From JBCCQH01 sp039024435 (lineage in GTDB: Bacteria; Bacteroidota; Bacteroidia; J057; JADKCL01): a stretch of 63,106 nucleotides of DNA. The stretch is taken from NCBI GenBank assembly GCA_039024435.1, contig JBCCQH010000031.1:1-63106 (forward strand), in the 5' to 3' direction. This document shows positions 35,424 through 44,434 of the stretch, in pieces; within the stretch, counting starts at the first letter, position 1; every line of letters begins with the position of its first letter. Under the pieces are notes generated by a model. The model was given only the letters and a program-made list of their open reading frames with translations, did no database searches and was not told the DNA's origin. The position numbers were made by a program, and so were the translations under genes.

Positions 35424-38400
35424 TTACCGCGACAGCAAGTGCAACAGGCGCTTGAACTGCGCACCGCGCATCCAGGCGGGGTCGGCAAAGCCACTTTTGG
35501 CGGCTCGGATGCGGGTGGTGAGCTTGTAAGTCGCGGTCAGCGCCAGGGGATACTGGCGTTTGGCGCTGCTGCGGACCACCCCGACTTCGTGGATGGGATT
35601 TTGGATTTCCAGGGTCCGGATCAAGATGTCCATCGGGGTGGCGTGCTTGCCGGTGATCATCACAAAATCAAAGGTCGACTTGGGCGAGTGAAGAATGATT
35701 TGCTGGATGATTTCGCGGGAATTGCGCAGGTCGTCGATGTCGCCGTCGGTGTAGATGACAAAGTTCGTGAAGCCCACGTACGGCTCGGTAAATTTCTTGC
35801 GGTGGGCCAATAGCTCAACCGTCTGCATGAGCGAGGGCGCGAGGTAAGTCATGGTGTTGAGTCCCCCGTGGACCTTTTCGATGCGCTTGCCGATCTCCAC
35901 CAGGCTGTCTCCCGGCTGGGCCAGCGAAATCGGATTCAAGGGCCCAAACATTCCGATGTAGGTATCGTAACCGGCGATGCGCGAGGCCATGTAGTCGATT
36001 ACCGCTTCCTGGATGGCCTTGTCCATCGGAAACGGATGCGCCCCGAAGGTCATGGACCGCGACCCGTCGATCAGGATGACGCGGGTCGGGCGGGTCGGGG
36101 CGGCGCGGCGGTCGTCCTTGCGGAACATCGCCAGGTCGTCCTTGTGAAAGCGCTCGTTTTTGGCGATTTGTTGCATGAGGCGCTGCATGGCGGCGTGGTC
36201 AAAGCGCCGCAAGTCGCCCCCCTCCGGGATGATGGAATGCCGCTTGGAAATCTTGTGGATCAGCTTGAGCTGGGCGATTTTGAGCTTTTCCAGGGCCTTG
36301 GCCATCAGCGCGATGACCGGACCGTGCAGTGCCACCCGGCGATTGAAGTCCTCCCAATTGCCAGTCGCAAGCTGGTCCAGGCTCATGGGCGGCGGGATCT
36401 CGATCTTGGGTTTGGGCGGTGGTTCCTCCGCGTTGCGCTCCGGTGGACGGCGTTCCGGCTTGTTTTGTTCGAGCTGCTCGGTTTCCCGGAGGGCTTCCAT
36501 CAGGTCGCTGATCGAGGCCATGGGATCGTCCGGCAAGTGGGCCCGGTCGAGTACTCCTTTGCTGTCGGGCAGGCCCCCCGGCTCGTCGCCGCGTTCCCCG
36601 CTTTTGTCCTCTTGCATCTCCTCCATGGGCTTTTGCTCCGGCTCGAGATCGGGGTCTTCCTCTTCCCGCACCAGCTCCGCTTCGGCCTCTTCGTCCTCCT
36701 CGGCGCGGATTTCCGAGTCCTCGTCTTCTTTGTATTCCACCACATCGTTGAGCTGGTCCATGAGTTGCTGCATGAGCGCTTCCAGCTCTTCCGGACTCAA
36801 TTGGGTGGGGGGCTCTTCCTCCTCTTGGGGGACTTCATCCGCGCGGTCCGGATCCTCGGGGGCATCGGGATCGCGTTCCTCCTTCGTTTCCGCACCTTCC
36901 GGGGGCTCCCCTTCCATTTCCTCTTCTTCCCGTTCGGCATCCTCGGGGATTTCCTGGTCCGGTTCGGGCTTTTCCGGGGGTGGCTTTTCCTGGTTGTCGG
37001 GCGCCCCACTGCCCCCCTCCTCGGGATCTCCCCCGGATTCCTCTTCATCGTCGCCCACTTCCGGTTCGCCTTCGTCGCCAGCATCTTCGCTGTCTTGGGG
37101 ATCGTCGTCTTCGGCATCTCCGCCGGAACTGCTGTCTTCGCCCGAGTCGCCCGAATCGTCGTCCTGATCCTCCGGCGGCGGGGTCTGGTCCGGGGGATCG
37201 CCGTCTAGGTCTTCGTTTGAATCCTGATCAGAATCGCTGTCCGACTGGGTCGGGGGGGCGAGGTTTTCCTCTTTGGGGGGATCGTCTTCCGCGTCGTCTT
37301 TTTGCTCTTCTTCTTTCTTTTCCTTCTTTTTCGGCGGATCCTCCTGGTGATTCATCTTCATTTGGAACTGGTCCATGGCATCCTCGGCCCGGCTGCCGTC
37401 GTTTTCGATCATCTCTTCGAGGATGTCCTGGGCGTAGAGCCGCCACATCTCTTGGATGAGCGCAAAGCGCTTTTCGGCATAAGTCGTTGCGAGTTCGGCG
37501 TAGTGCTCGGGACCGCCGGCCATGTCCTGGAGGGGAGGAAAATAATACTCGACTTCCTCGCACATTGCCATGAGTTGGGCGAATGAAGCGGCTTCGTCCA
37601 AAAATTCTTCCGGGTTGCGGCGATCGCGGCCTTTGATCCACTCGGGCCGCGCCATCACCAGGTCCCAATCTTGCGCCGTATCGGCAAAGAGGTCATTGTG
37701 GGTGAGAAAGGCCCGGCTGATGATGAAGGTGAGATTTTTGAAGCGGTTTTGTGGGGTGGATTCATCGTAGTAGGGCTGCCGATTCTGGTAGCGCCGCCCT
37801 ACGTCGCCGATGGCAGTGTAAAAATAATTCAGCGAATAGCCGTAATCCTGCCCGAAAACCCCGCCAATATCGGTCGTGTAGCGGTTGATGCAGTTGTCTT
37901 CGCAGGCATTCAGGAAGTATTGCTTCAACTGCAATTCTTGTTGCAAGCTCTCGCCCTCGACGTCACTTTCGATTTCGCCGACCGCATCGCTGAGTTCCTG
38001 GATGTAGTGGGGCACTCCCTTGGTCTGGACGGCGTGGCCGATCTCGTGGACGATGCACGCCCGCGCGTGGTCAAATCCCACCAGCATGGCGTAGAGCAGG
38101 TCACAATTGATCCGGCCGGGCGCCGGATGGACGGAAAAGGAAAACCAGCTTCCCGGTGCTCCCCAGCCCACCAGCACCTTGTCATTGCGCAGCAGATTGT
38201 AGATGTGCGAGCCGAACAGCACCCGCATGTAGCGCGCGTGGTGGCTGTCCAGCAATTGCTTCCAGAGCTTGGTCCGGACCAGCGCAAAACTGCCCTGCCG
38301 CTTGTCCTCCGACCAGGAGTGCATGAGCCAGGGATTGTAGATCAGGAACAACAAATGCGCCGCCCAGATCAATTGCCTCCCCGGAGTCGCCAAGTCGATG

Positions 38401-38891
38401 TCTTGAGGAGCCTTTCCGGTAAAGATCGCTTGGTAGGCATTTTGGATTTCAGAGTCGAGGCGGCGGTCGGAAGACTGCTCTTGTACCTGTTGCAGGACCA
38501 ATTTCAGTTCCGAAGGGGAAAAACTACAGCCCCGCCAGTCGCGCACCGTCTGCTCGATGTGGGCGATCAGTCCGGGGGCGGTACCTTCGGTGGCCTGGAT
38601 TATTTTGAGGGCGAGGATGAGTTCCCACAGCGGCTCCCCGATGGCCTTGCCGTTGAGCATCGCTTCCTGGACCTCGCCGGCTTTGATTTTGAAGTTGAAC
38701 TGTTGGTTGATGTTCACGTGGGCCTCGTCCATGTGGGCGGCAAGCTGCTCGATCTGGCCGGGGCTGATGGGGGCGAAGCGGTCGGGACGGTTGGCGCGCA
38801 GCAATTTGTCGGCCAGGACAAAGCGGATGCCCGTCAGGGGAAGGTCGACGATGTGCTGAATTGGATGGACAGTTTCGGTTGGGCGGCTCAC
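35424..38891 (-). CDS. Large HExxH metallopeptidase-like and von Willebrand A domain protein
   Basis: This 1155-residue protein combines three parts. First, an N-terminal helical region with a zinc-peptidase-like motif HEIGH (282-286) and, about 55 residues later, NACEDNCINRY. This arrangement resembles the putative metallopeptidase domain of DUF2201 proteins. Second, a very acidic, Pro/Glu/Asp-rich linker (about 515-800). Third, a VWA domain with a complete MIDAS start D942-x-S944-x-S946 (IDGSRSMTFG) and a later TDGD. Metallopeptidase+VWA pairs normally work with a MoxR ATPase, but none is adjacent. There is no signal peptide, so it is likely cytosolic. DUF2201 proteins are usually far shorter. 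Confidence 0.8.
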   Translation of the reverse strand: MSRPTETVHPIQHIVDLPLTGIRFVLADKLLRANRPDRFAPISPGQIEQLAAHMDEAHVNINQQFNFKIKAGEVQEAMLNGKAIGEPLWELILALKIIQATEGTAPGLIAHIEQTVRDWRGCSFSPSELKLVLQQVQEQSSDRRLDSEIQNAYQAIFTGKAPQDIDLATPGRQLIWAAHLLFLIYNPWLMHSWSEDKRQGSFALVRTKLWKQLLDSHHARYMRVLFGSHIYNLLRNDKVLVGWGAPGSWFSFSVHPAPGRINCDLLYAMLVGFDHARACIVHEIGHAVQTKGVPHYIQELSDAVGEIESDVEGESLQQELQLKQYFLNACEDNCINRYTTDIGGVFGQDYGYSLNYFYTAIGDVGRRYQNRQPYYDESTPQNRFKNLTFIISRAFLTHNDLFADTAQDWDLVMARPEWIKGRDRRNPEEFLDEAASFAQLMAMCEEVEYYFPPLQDMAGGPEHYAELATTYAEKRFALIQEMWRLYAQDILEEMIENDGSRAEDAMDQFQMKMNHQEDPPKKKEKKEEEQKDDAEDDPPKEENLAPPTQSDSDSDQDSNEDLDGDPPDQTPPPEDQDDDSGDSGEDSSSGGDAEDDDPQDSEDAGDEGEPEVGDDEEESGGDPEEGGSGAPDNQEKPPPEKPEPDQEIPEDAEREEEEMEGEPPEGAETKEERDPDAPEDPDRADEVPQEEEEPPTQLSPEELEALMQQLMDQLNDVVEYKEDEDSEIRAEEDEEAEAELVREEEDPDLEPEQKPMEEMQEDKSGERGDEPGGLPDSKGVLDRAHLPDDPMASISDLMEALRETEQLEQNKPERRPPERNAEEPPPKPKIEIPPPMSLDQLATGNWEDFNRRVALHGPVIALMAKALEKLKIAQLKLIHKISKRHSIIPEGGDLRRFDHAAMQRLMQQIAKNERFHKDDLAMFRKDDRRAAPTRPTRVILIDGSRSMTFGAHPFPMDKAIQEAVIDYMASRIAGYDTYIGMFGPLNPISLAQPGDSLVEIGKRIEKVHGGLNTMTYLAPSLMQTVELLAHRKKFTEPYVGFTNFVIYTDGDIDDLRNSREIIQQIILHSPKSTFDFVMITGKHATPMDILIRTLEIQNPIHEVGVVRSSAKRQYPLALTATYKLTTRIRAAKSGFADPAWMRGAQFKRLLHLLSR

Positions 38892-38914
38892 CGGCTAAAG
38901 GTACGAATTATGCG

Positions 38915-39223
38915 CTACACTCCGACCAAAACTGGCCCGATGTAGCGGAGGATGAGCCCCAACCAGATCAGCAGAGCGAGCGCTTCGGCGCGGATGAGCC
39001 AGGGGCGAGAAGTGATGAATGACTGCAGGGCCGCGTCGACGAGCAGAGCGGGAATGGCAAATCCGGCAATCATGACCAGCGCGCTGCCCGGAGCCCCAAA
39101 TCCGGCGCCTAAGTACTCGTAGTTGACGATCACAAAACCGATCATCACTACGGTATACACCAGGGCGCCGATGTTGAGCGGCGTAGCTGCATAGCGGAGT
39201 TCATCGCGTTGGTCGACATTCAT
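38915..39223 (-). CDS. Small three-helix membrane protein, unknown
   Basis: The ATG at 39223 gives 102 residues (MNVDQRDELRYAATPLNIGALVYTVVMIGFVIV...) with three or four hydrophobic segments and no catalytic residues. It precedes the metallopeptidase/VWA gene on the same strand by 24 bases, so the two are probably co-transcribed. No family was recognised. Confidence 0.72.
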   Translation of the reverse strand: MNVDQRDELRYAATPLNIGALVYTVVMIGFVIVNYEYLGAGFGAPGSALVMIAGFAIPALLVDAALQSFITSRPWLIRAEALALLIWLGLILRYIGPVLVGV

Positions 39224-39373
39224 TGCACTTAAAACCACGGGGAACACGGCTTGGTTTCGCCGCCGGCGTCCTCCAAGCGTCAAGCAAAGGAATTTGCCGG
39301 CATTCGGACCTCCCAATGCAGCTCTCCAGGTCAAAGGCAATCGGAGGCGCAGGCCTTCTCCGCCCATTGTCTA

Positions 39374-39535
39374 AGCGGCGGTTTAAAACTGGCTTATGAA
39401 ATTTGCGATCGCCGATTTTTTTTCATCGAAGCTCATTTTGGAGTCCATAGCCAGCGCAAGGGGCGAAAAAATAGCGGAATAGGGGCGGAAAAAGATGCCC
39501 TAGCCCAATCGCAGGATAAAATTTAAACCGCCGCT
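39374..39535 (+). repeat. Interspersed repeat family A, full-length copy 4
   Basis: This is the best-preserved copy: ends agcggcggtttaaa and tttaaaccgccgct are perfect 14-bp inverted repeats, 162 bases in total. Its right end runs into the stop codon of the SulP gene (39534-39536), so the element inserted exactly at the end of that gene or supplies part of its stop. Confidence 0.9.
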
Positions 39536-41213
39536 AAGCGGGCGCGATTTCTTCCATGTCGGAATTGCTCACGTCGTGGTTGTCGACCACCGAAGAAGGT
39601 GGCTCTTCCTTGCGGTGGGCCTCCAGTTCCTTCAGCAGAGATTTTGCTGGGGAAGGCATCGCTTGACCGGTCAATTGGTCGAGGCCCCGGATAGCAAAGG
39701 TGATCCCGCGGTGGGCGGCATTTTCCTTGAAATCTTCCAGTCCGTCGATGACATCCGGGTCAATGTACATCGTCTGGGTAGCGTCAATGACGACGTGGGC
39801 GCCGTCCGGCACCACCCGCAGGGTCGTGATGATATTGCCTTTGTTCAGAAAAGAAACGACTTCCGAAAGCTTGATGTTGATGACCGGCCGATTGTTGTCG
39901 CGGGTGACCTGGTAAGTGTAGGGAATGCGGAAGTTGCGGTGCAGCACGAACAAGATGCCGACCGCCATTCCGATGCCGATGCCGATGAGCAGGTCTTTGC
40001 TGACCACAATGCAGACGACGGTGATGAAAAAGGGGATGAACTGCGACCAGCCGGTATGGTACATTTTTTTCCAGAGCGCGGGGTGCGCGAGTTTGTATCC
40101 GACCATGATCAGGACGGCGGCCAGCGCTGAAAGCGGGATCAAATTCAGGAAGCCAGGGAAGGCAAGGACCGCCACCAAAATCAATAATCCGTGGAAAATG
40201 GCTGAGAAGCGGGTCTTGCCGCCGGATTGAATATTGGCCGATGAGCGGACGATCACCTGGGTGATGGGCAGCCCGCCGACGAGGCCGGAGAGCAAATTGC
40301 CGATCCCCTGAGCGCGCAGTTCTTTGTTCATCGGGGTGATGCGCCGATCCGGATCCAGCTTGTCGGTCGCTTCGGCGCAGAGCAACGATTCGACGCTGGC
40401 CACCGCGGCGATGACCAACCCGGTGATCCAGACATCGATATTGCCGATTTGGGAGAAATCGGGGAGCATGATCCACTCGGCGGGCCCGCTGTCGGCGGGG
40501 ATATTTACGAGGTGGGAGTCGCCCAGCGTCCATTCTGGATGGATCCATCCCAGGGTCAATTGCATCGCGACGCCGGTGAGTACCACCGCAAGCGGACCGG
40601 GAATGATTTGGAAGAAGCGGAATCGTTGCAAAACCGGCCGGTTCCAGACGATGAGCATCACCAAGCCCACGATGGTGATGATGATGGCGGAGGGCTGCAC
40701 TTGCGCAAAAAAGGCGCCGATTTCGGTGAAGATATTGGTGCCTTCAGCACCGAAAAGGGTCAAATTGCCTTCAAAATCGAGGTCATCCCCAAATGCGTGG
40801 GGGATCTGCTTGAGAACAATGATGATCCCAATCGCGGCCAGCATGCCTTTGATGACGGCGGTGGGGAAGAAATAGGCAATCACGCCCGCCCGAATGACGC
40901 CGAGCAACAACTGAATGGCGCCCGCGATCATCGTGGCGAGCAGCACTGCTTCAAATGATCCCAAAGTAACCTGAGCGGCAATGATGACCGCGACGAGTCC
41001 GGCGGCCGGGCCGCTGACCCCGAGGGCCGATCCCCCGATGGAGCCGATCACGATCCCACCGATGATTCCGGCGATGATTCCCGACATCAAAGGGGCTTCG
41101 GAAGCCAGCGCAATCCCCAGACAAAGCGGAATGGCAACCAAAAAGACGACAACGCCACTGTTGAGGTCGGCCCGGATGGTCCGTTTATTTATACTTTGAA
41201 GCAGGTCTTTCAT
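39534..41213 (-). CDS. SulP family inorganic anion transporter
   Basis: From the ATG at 41213 (MKDLLQSINKRTIRADLNSGVVVFLVAIPLCLGIALAS) the protein is 559 residues. It has about 12 membrane segments, the SulP signature region (SGIIAGIIGGIVIGSIGGSALGVSGPAAGLVAVI) and a weak C-terminal STAS-like domain (about 455-530, VINIKLSEVVSFLNKG...VVIDATQTMYIDPDVIDGLEDF). SulP transporters carry sulfate, bicarbonate or other anions, usually with Na+ or H+. No carbonic anhydrase is fused or adjacent, so sulfate and bicarbonate remain equally possible. The gene ends inside a family A repeat. Confidence 0.92.
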   Translation of the reverse strand: MKDLLQSINKRTIRADLNSGVVVFLVAIPLCLGIALASEAPLMSGIIAGIIGGIVIGSIGGSALGVSGPAAGLVAVIIAAQVTLGSFEAVLLATMIAGAIQLLLGVIRAGVIAYFFPTAVIKGMLAAIGIIIVLKQIPHAFGDDLDFEGNLTLFGAEGTNIFTEIGAFFAQVQPSAIIITIVGLVMLIVWNRPVLQRFRFFQIIPGPLAVVLTGVAMQLTLGWIHPEWTLGDSHLVNIPADSGPAEWIMLPDFSQIGNIDVWITGLVIAAVASVESLLCAEATDKLDPDRRITPMNKELRAQGIGNLLSGLVGGLPITQVIVRSSANIQSGGKTRFSAIFHGLLILVAVLAFPGFLNLIPLSALAAVLIMVGYKLAHPALWKKMYHTGWSQFIPFFITVVCIVVSKDLLIGIGIGMAVGILFVLHRNFRIPYTYQVTRDNNRPVINIKLSEVVSFLNKGNIITTLRVVPDGAHVVIDATQTMYIDPDVIDGLEDFKENAAHRGITFAIRGLDQLTGQAMPSPAKSLLKELEAHRKEEPPSSVVDNHDVSNSDMEEIAPA

Positions 41214-41321
41214 CACGAAAGCAGTCTTTTTGTGGCGCGGGAACTGGGGGGAGAATTCTTCAGCCCGGCCAGGAAGCACGGAACCTGGCACAACTGGCTG
41301 AAGAGAGCAGAAACAGAGTGG

Positions 41322-41648
41322 TTAAATTTCGGGAGGAGGGACGGAAGGCTCTTCGAGGTGGACCGCCGAATCGCTGGTGTGCCAGGCGATCCAAGTTCCC
41401 CGGGAAAAGTCCCGTGAAAGCAGATCACTCAGGGCGTAAGGAAAGCGCTTTTCCAATTTGCCGTAGGTGATCTTGGATTGGGATTTATCGCTGTCCTCGC
41501 CGGATTCATCGCTCCCGGGTTCGCATTCCATCAATATGATCGACCCTGCTTCCTGAGCCACGACCTCGGTGGGGAGGCTCGCCAGCAGAAAGACGAGTAT
41601 CATAAAGGTGCCCGTCGTCCGGTAAAAGATGTATCCGTGCTGAAACAT
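41322..41648 (-). CDS. Small protein with one hydrophobic segment, unknown
   Basis: The ATG at 41648 gives 108 residues (MFQHGYIFYRTTGTFMILVFLLASLPTEVVAQ...). The N-terminal hydrophobic segment ends in VVAQE, like a signal peptide. The mature part is acidic at first (ECEPGSDESGEDSDKSQSK) and ends with VHLEEPSVPPPEI. It lies 109 bases upstream of the SulP start on the same strand. No family was recognised, and it could still be a chance frame. Confidence 0.5.
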   Translation of the reverse strand: MFQHGYIFYRTTGTFMILVFLLASLPTEVVAQEAGSIILMECEPGSDESGEDSDKSQSKITYGKLEKRFPYALSDLLSRDFSRGTWIAWHTSDSAVHLEEPSVPPPEI

Positions 41649-42060
41649 GGATAAATGAGATTTAAGATAAAAATAAGAAATTATTATAAATAAACGCAGA
41701 GCCGGGGGCAAATGTTGGGAAATGGCCCTTTTAATTGTTTGAAGCGGTATTTTGGCGACAAATCTTGGTCGGTTTGGGCGGTTCGCAGGAAAAACAATTG
41801 CGGCAAGGAGTAGTTATGGCGCGGCTAGATTTATCCCGGGTGTTTGGTCGGGTTGCGGGGGCAGCGATTGGTGAATGGAGTCGGCACCGGTTAGATTGGG
41901 GGATGCTCGCCTGCGGGACCGTGACCGGCCCTCCCCCCGCTCCCTGCGCTTTCCGTACGCCGGGTGAATATTTCCCAACACCTTACATCCGCCTTGGTAC
42001 TCCCAAAATTTCCTGTAATTTGACGCTGTTCATTCAGTACCACGCACAAATTTAGTTTCA
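41649..42060. other. Intergenic region
   Basis: About 410 bases, AT-rich at the left (around 41650-41700). No repeat family, tRNA or convincing gene was found; a 106-codon plus-strand frame at 41735-42055 has an unlikely composition. Confidence 0.4.
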
Positions 42061-42573
42061 ATGGCAAAGCAAGATACTTCCCCGATTCCCGGTCCGGACA
42101 GTGAGTCCCGCATCGTGCATTACGCTTTTGCCTACCAAATGCTGCCCATGCTCATTTTTTCGAAGCATTGCGAGGCTGTTTGGCAGCAGATGCGCGATCC
42201 GGAAACCCGGCGCGAGACCCTAAATGATGCCTGGGCGCGGACTTGCCGCCATTTTGACGTGAAGGATTTCCAGCCGGTGGGACTCGAGGGCGATTTCATC
42301 GAAACCGAGCGCAAAGAATACCTCGTGGTCGACATGCCCCCGCCGGTCAAGTCACCGGAAGCCTACCGCTGTGTCGTGGAAAAAGATTTGCCGGCCCGAA
42401 TGTTCCGTTATTTCTCCGCCGAATACGGCTCCACGGCCGAAGCGCAAAAACAAGTGGTGCTCGGTGAGTGGTTGGCCCCGATGAACCGCCGCAATTTGGG
42501 CTACGTGCGTACTGAAAACGCCGACGATATCCTCGTAGCGATTGCCGCCCTGGCGGCGAGCAGCCCTTCCTAA
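42061..42573 (+). CDS. Conserved-looking hypothetical protein
   Basis: This 170-residue soluble protein starts MAKQDTSPIPGPDSESRIVHYAFAYQMLPMLIFSKHCEAVW and has a helical, mixed-charge composition typical of a real gene. It includes YRCVVEKDLPARMFRYFSAEYG and ends in an Ala/Ser-rich tail. There is no signal peptide or membrane helix. It stands alone, followed by a family B repeat. No function can be assigned. Confidence 0.7.
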   Translation: MAKQDTSPIPGPDSESRIVHYAFAYQMLPMLIFSKHCEAVWQQMRDPETRRETLNDAWARTCRHFDVKDFQPVGLEGDFIETERKEYLVVDMPPPVKSPEAYRCVVEKDLPARMFRYFSAEYGSTAEAQKQVVLGEWLAPMNRRNLGYVRTENADDILVAIAALAASSPS

Positions 42574-42584
42574 ATGGCGGATGA

Positions 42585-42800
42585 GAATTTTCAATTCTTC
42601 AATTTCCGATTTCCAATTGGCGTGTCCTGGACGCGCAACCTACCACCACAAGAGCAACCCAAAGCGTCGCTATAACACAGGGATCGTAGCCGCACGGCAC
42701 GCCGTGCGGCCCCCGAGGATTTTCCCTTGAAAATTTCCAATTGCCTGATTTCCAATTTCCAATTGGCGCGTTTGGACGCGCAACCTTCGATGAAAAAATC
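42585..42800. repeat. Interspersed repeat family B, composite copy (reverse orientation)
   Basis: The order of parts is the mirror of the 22174-22431 copy: aatttccgatttccaattgg, a gcgtgtcctggacgcgc palindrome, agcaacccaaagcgtcgctat, the ccgcacggcacgccgtgcgg palindrome, ccccgaggattttcc, then aatttccaattgcctgattt and gcgcgtttggacgcgc. The stretch to 42890 holds nothing else recognisable. Confidence 0.85.
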
Positions 42801-42890
42801 CTCCTGTCTGATCCTCAATCTTCAATGGACACTGCGCTCAATTTCCAACAATACAAAGCGCAGCGCCAATTGAAAATTCCCCCACCGCTA

Positions 42891-43577
42891 TTATTGGGTG
42901 GAATCTTCGGGAAGGATCAGGCCCTTGACTTGGTCCATCATGTTGACCACCCGGTCTGAGGTGACCAGGGTGCGCTCAAATTGGTCCAGGATTTCTTCGG
43001 TGTGGTGGTCCACGGTTTCTTTGATCTCGGTGTAGGAGGTCTTCACTTCGTCGATCATGCGGTAGGTGCGAAAAATGCTGAACCCAATCGTCCCGATGAT
43101 AAACAGCAACGCCAGTCCAAAAACGATGTTTATCCAGTCGATCCCTCCGGAAGAGGATGGAATATAGACTGGAGAGACGGGTGGGGGAGCGGTGGGAAAG
43201 GATTCCGGCGCCGGGACGTATACGGTGTGGGTGGTGAATTGGTGTTTTTCCTGTAAATACCGGCGGGTGGCGTCGCCGAGCCAGATCGGCAAGAGGTCGG
43301 AAGAGTGGTCAAATGCGCCCGCCAACCGTGCCCGCGGGGCGCCCACCAACTGCAAGCCCGCTTCTTCCCACGCTACTACCTTCCAGTGGACATGCTGGGC
43401 TGCGGCACGGCGCTGCCGAAAAGTTCCGTCGTGGGTGGGATTTTCCGCAATTCCCCGGTCCATTTCGGCGATCAACTGCTCGGCCAGGTAGACTTCGAGA
43501 TCGGTGGGGGCGGACGTGATCTGGGCGATGATTTCTGGGGAGGGAGGGTTGGTAAAGTTGAGCGTGATCGGATCCAT
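42891..43577 (-). CDS. Single-pass membrane protein, partner of the DUF4157-like gene
   Basis: From the ATG at 43577 (MDPITLNFTNPPSPEIIAQI) the protein is 228 residues. Residues about 20-110 are soluble and contain the helical part LEVYLAEQLIAEMDRGIAENPTHDGTF. A Pro/Ser-rich spacer (PTAPPPVSPVYIPSSSG) precedes one membrane segment (about 144-166, INIVFGLALLFIIGTIGFSIF), and a coiled-coil-like tail follows. It begins 15 bases inside the 3' margin of the metallopeptidase gene and is surely co-transcribed. It may anchor or restrain that protein; this is inference. Confidence 0.72.
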   Translation of the reverse strand: MDPITLNFTNPPSPEIIAQITSAPTDLEVYLAEQLIAEMDRGIAENPTHDGTFRQRRAAAQHVHWKVVAWEEAGLQLVGAPRARLAGAFDHSSDLLPIWLGDATRRYLQEKHQFTTHTVYVPAPESFPTAPPPVSPVYIPSSSGGIDWINIVFGLALLFIIGTIGFSIFRTYRMIDEVKTSYTEIKETVDHHTEEILDQFERTLVTSDRVVNMMDQVKGLILPEDSTQ

Positions 43578-43591
43578 AGCGGCAATCAAGG

Positions 43592-44434
43592 TCAAATTCG
43601 GCGATTTCGCAAATCTTCGATGACCCGGATGTAGGGGGCGGGATCCTGGCTGCCGTGGACCACGTAGCGGTAGTAATCGGCGGCGATATCACCTTGCTGT
43701 TCGCGGTTGAATTCGCGGAGGGAGCGGTCTTGCAAGGCGGCGGCTCCCCCGTAATTGTAGCCTTCGCGGAACTGGGCGGCGACCGCCTCGCCGATGTATT
43801 GCAGGCCGGCGACTTCGCATTGGAGGACATGGACCAGTTCGTGGATGAGCCAGCGCATCTCGTGGTTGCCGGGGACCGCGTGGATGGGGCGATTGAAGTG
43901 GACGGTGTGTCCCAGGACGATGCCCAGACCAGAATAACCGAGCATCCGGCGTCCCAGGCGAGCGATCCAGGAGGATTCGTCGACGCGGACCTTGTCGTAG
44001 TTGAGCGCGCTGCCGAATACTTTGCGCGCTTCGGCGCGTTCTACCGGAGTGAGGCGACGTGTGCGGGGTTTGAGGACCTGTCCGGCAAAGTCCCAGGCTT
44101 CGGCGAGTCCCGCGAGGTCGAGCAGTTTTGTGCCCAAGCTGGCGGTCCAGGCGAGTGCGCCCACGATCCCATCGCGCAACCACACCAAAAACCGGGCCGG
44201 GGAGCCAGGCAGTGCTACCATCCACGCGGCACCTTGTTGGGCAGCTTGGACCACGTGTCGCCAAATCCGGCGCACACGTTCGGGAAAGTGGGTCAAGTAG
44301 GCCCCTTGCCAGTGGCGCACGCTCTCTCGGGTCAACCGCTGCCAGTTGGCGGGGGGAACGGTCCCACGGGGATCATAGCCCGTAATGCGGGTCCAGAAGC
44401 GCGGATTGGGATCTCGGGGAGCTTGGGTGTCCAT
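43592..44434 (-). CDS. DUF4157-like metallopeptidase domain protein
   Basis: The ATG at 44434 gives 280 residues (MDTQAPRDPNPRFWTRITGYDPRG...). The C-terminal half has the DUF4157 pattern: VFGSALNYDKVRVDESS (140-155), a VLGHTVHFNRP strand and the zinc motif HELVH (198-202) followed by QCEVAG and a Tyr/Ala-rich helix. DUF4157 domains are frequently found in polymorphic toxins and extracellular contractile injection system cargo. No such apparatus is in the window. There is no signal peptide. The gene is translationally adjacent to the membrane protein gene at 42891. Confidence 0.82.
   Translation of the reverse strand: MDTQAPRDPNPRFWTRITGYDPRGTVPPANWQRLTRESVRHWQGAYLTHFPERVRRIWRHVVQAAQQGAAWMVALPGSPARFLVWLRDGIVGALAWTASLGTKLLDLAGLAEAWDFAGQVLKPRTRRLTPVERAEARKVFGSALNYDKVRVDESSWIARLGRRMLGYSGLGIVLGHTVHFNRPIHAVPGNHEMRWLIHELVHVLQCEVAGLQYIGEAVAAQFREGYNYGGAAALQDRSLREFNREQQGDIAADYYRYVVHGSQDPAPYIRVIEDLRNRRI

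Noticed and set aside
33173..35455. 760-codon open frame antisense to the TonB-dependent receptor gene
   Set aside because: Same reason: mirror of a GC-rich true gene, with no signal peptide or recognisable motif.
41735..42055. 106-codon plus-strand frame upstream of the hypothetical gene at 42061
   Set aside because: Composition is irregular, it contains no recognisable helix or signal pattern, and it looks like an open stretch of intergenic DNA.
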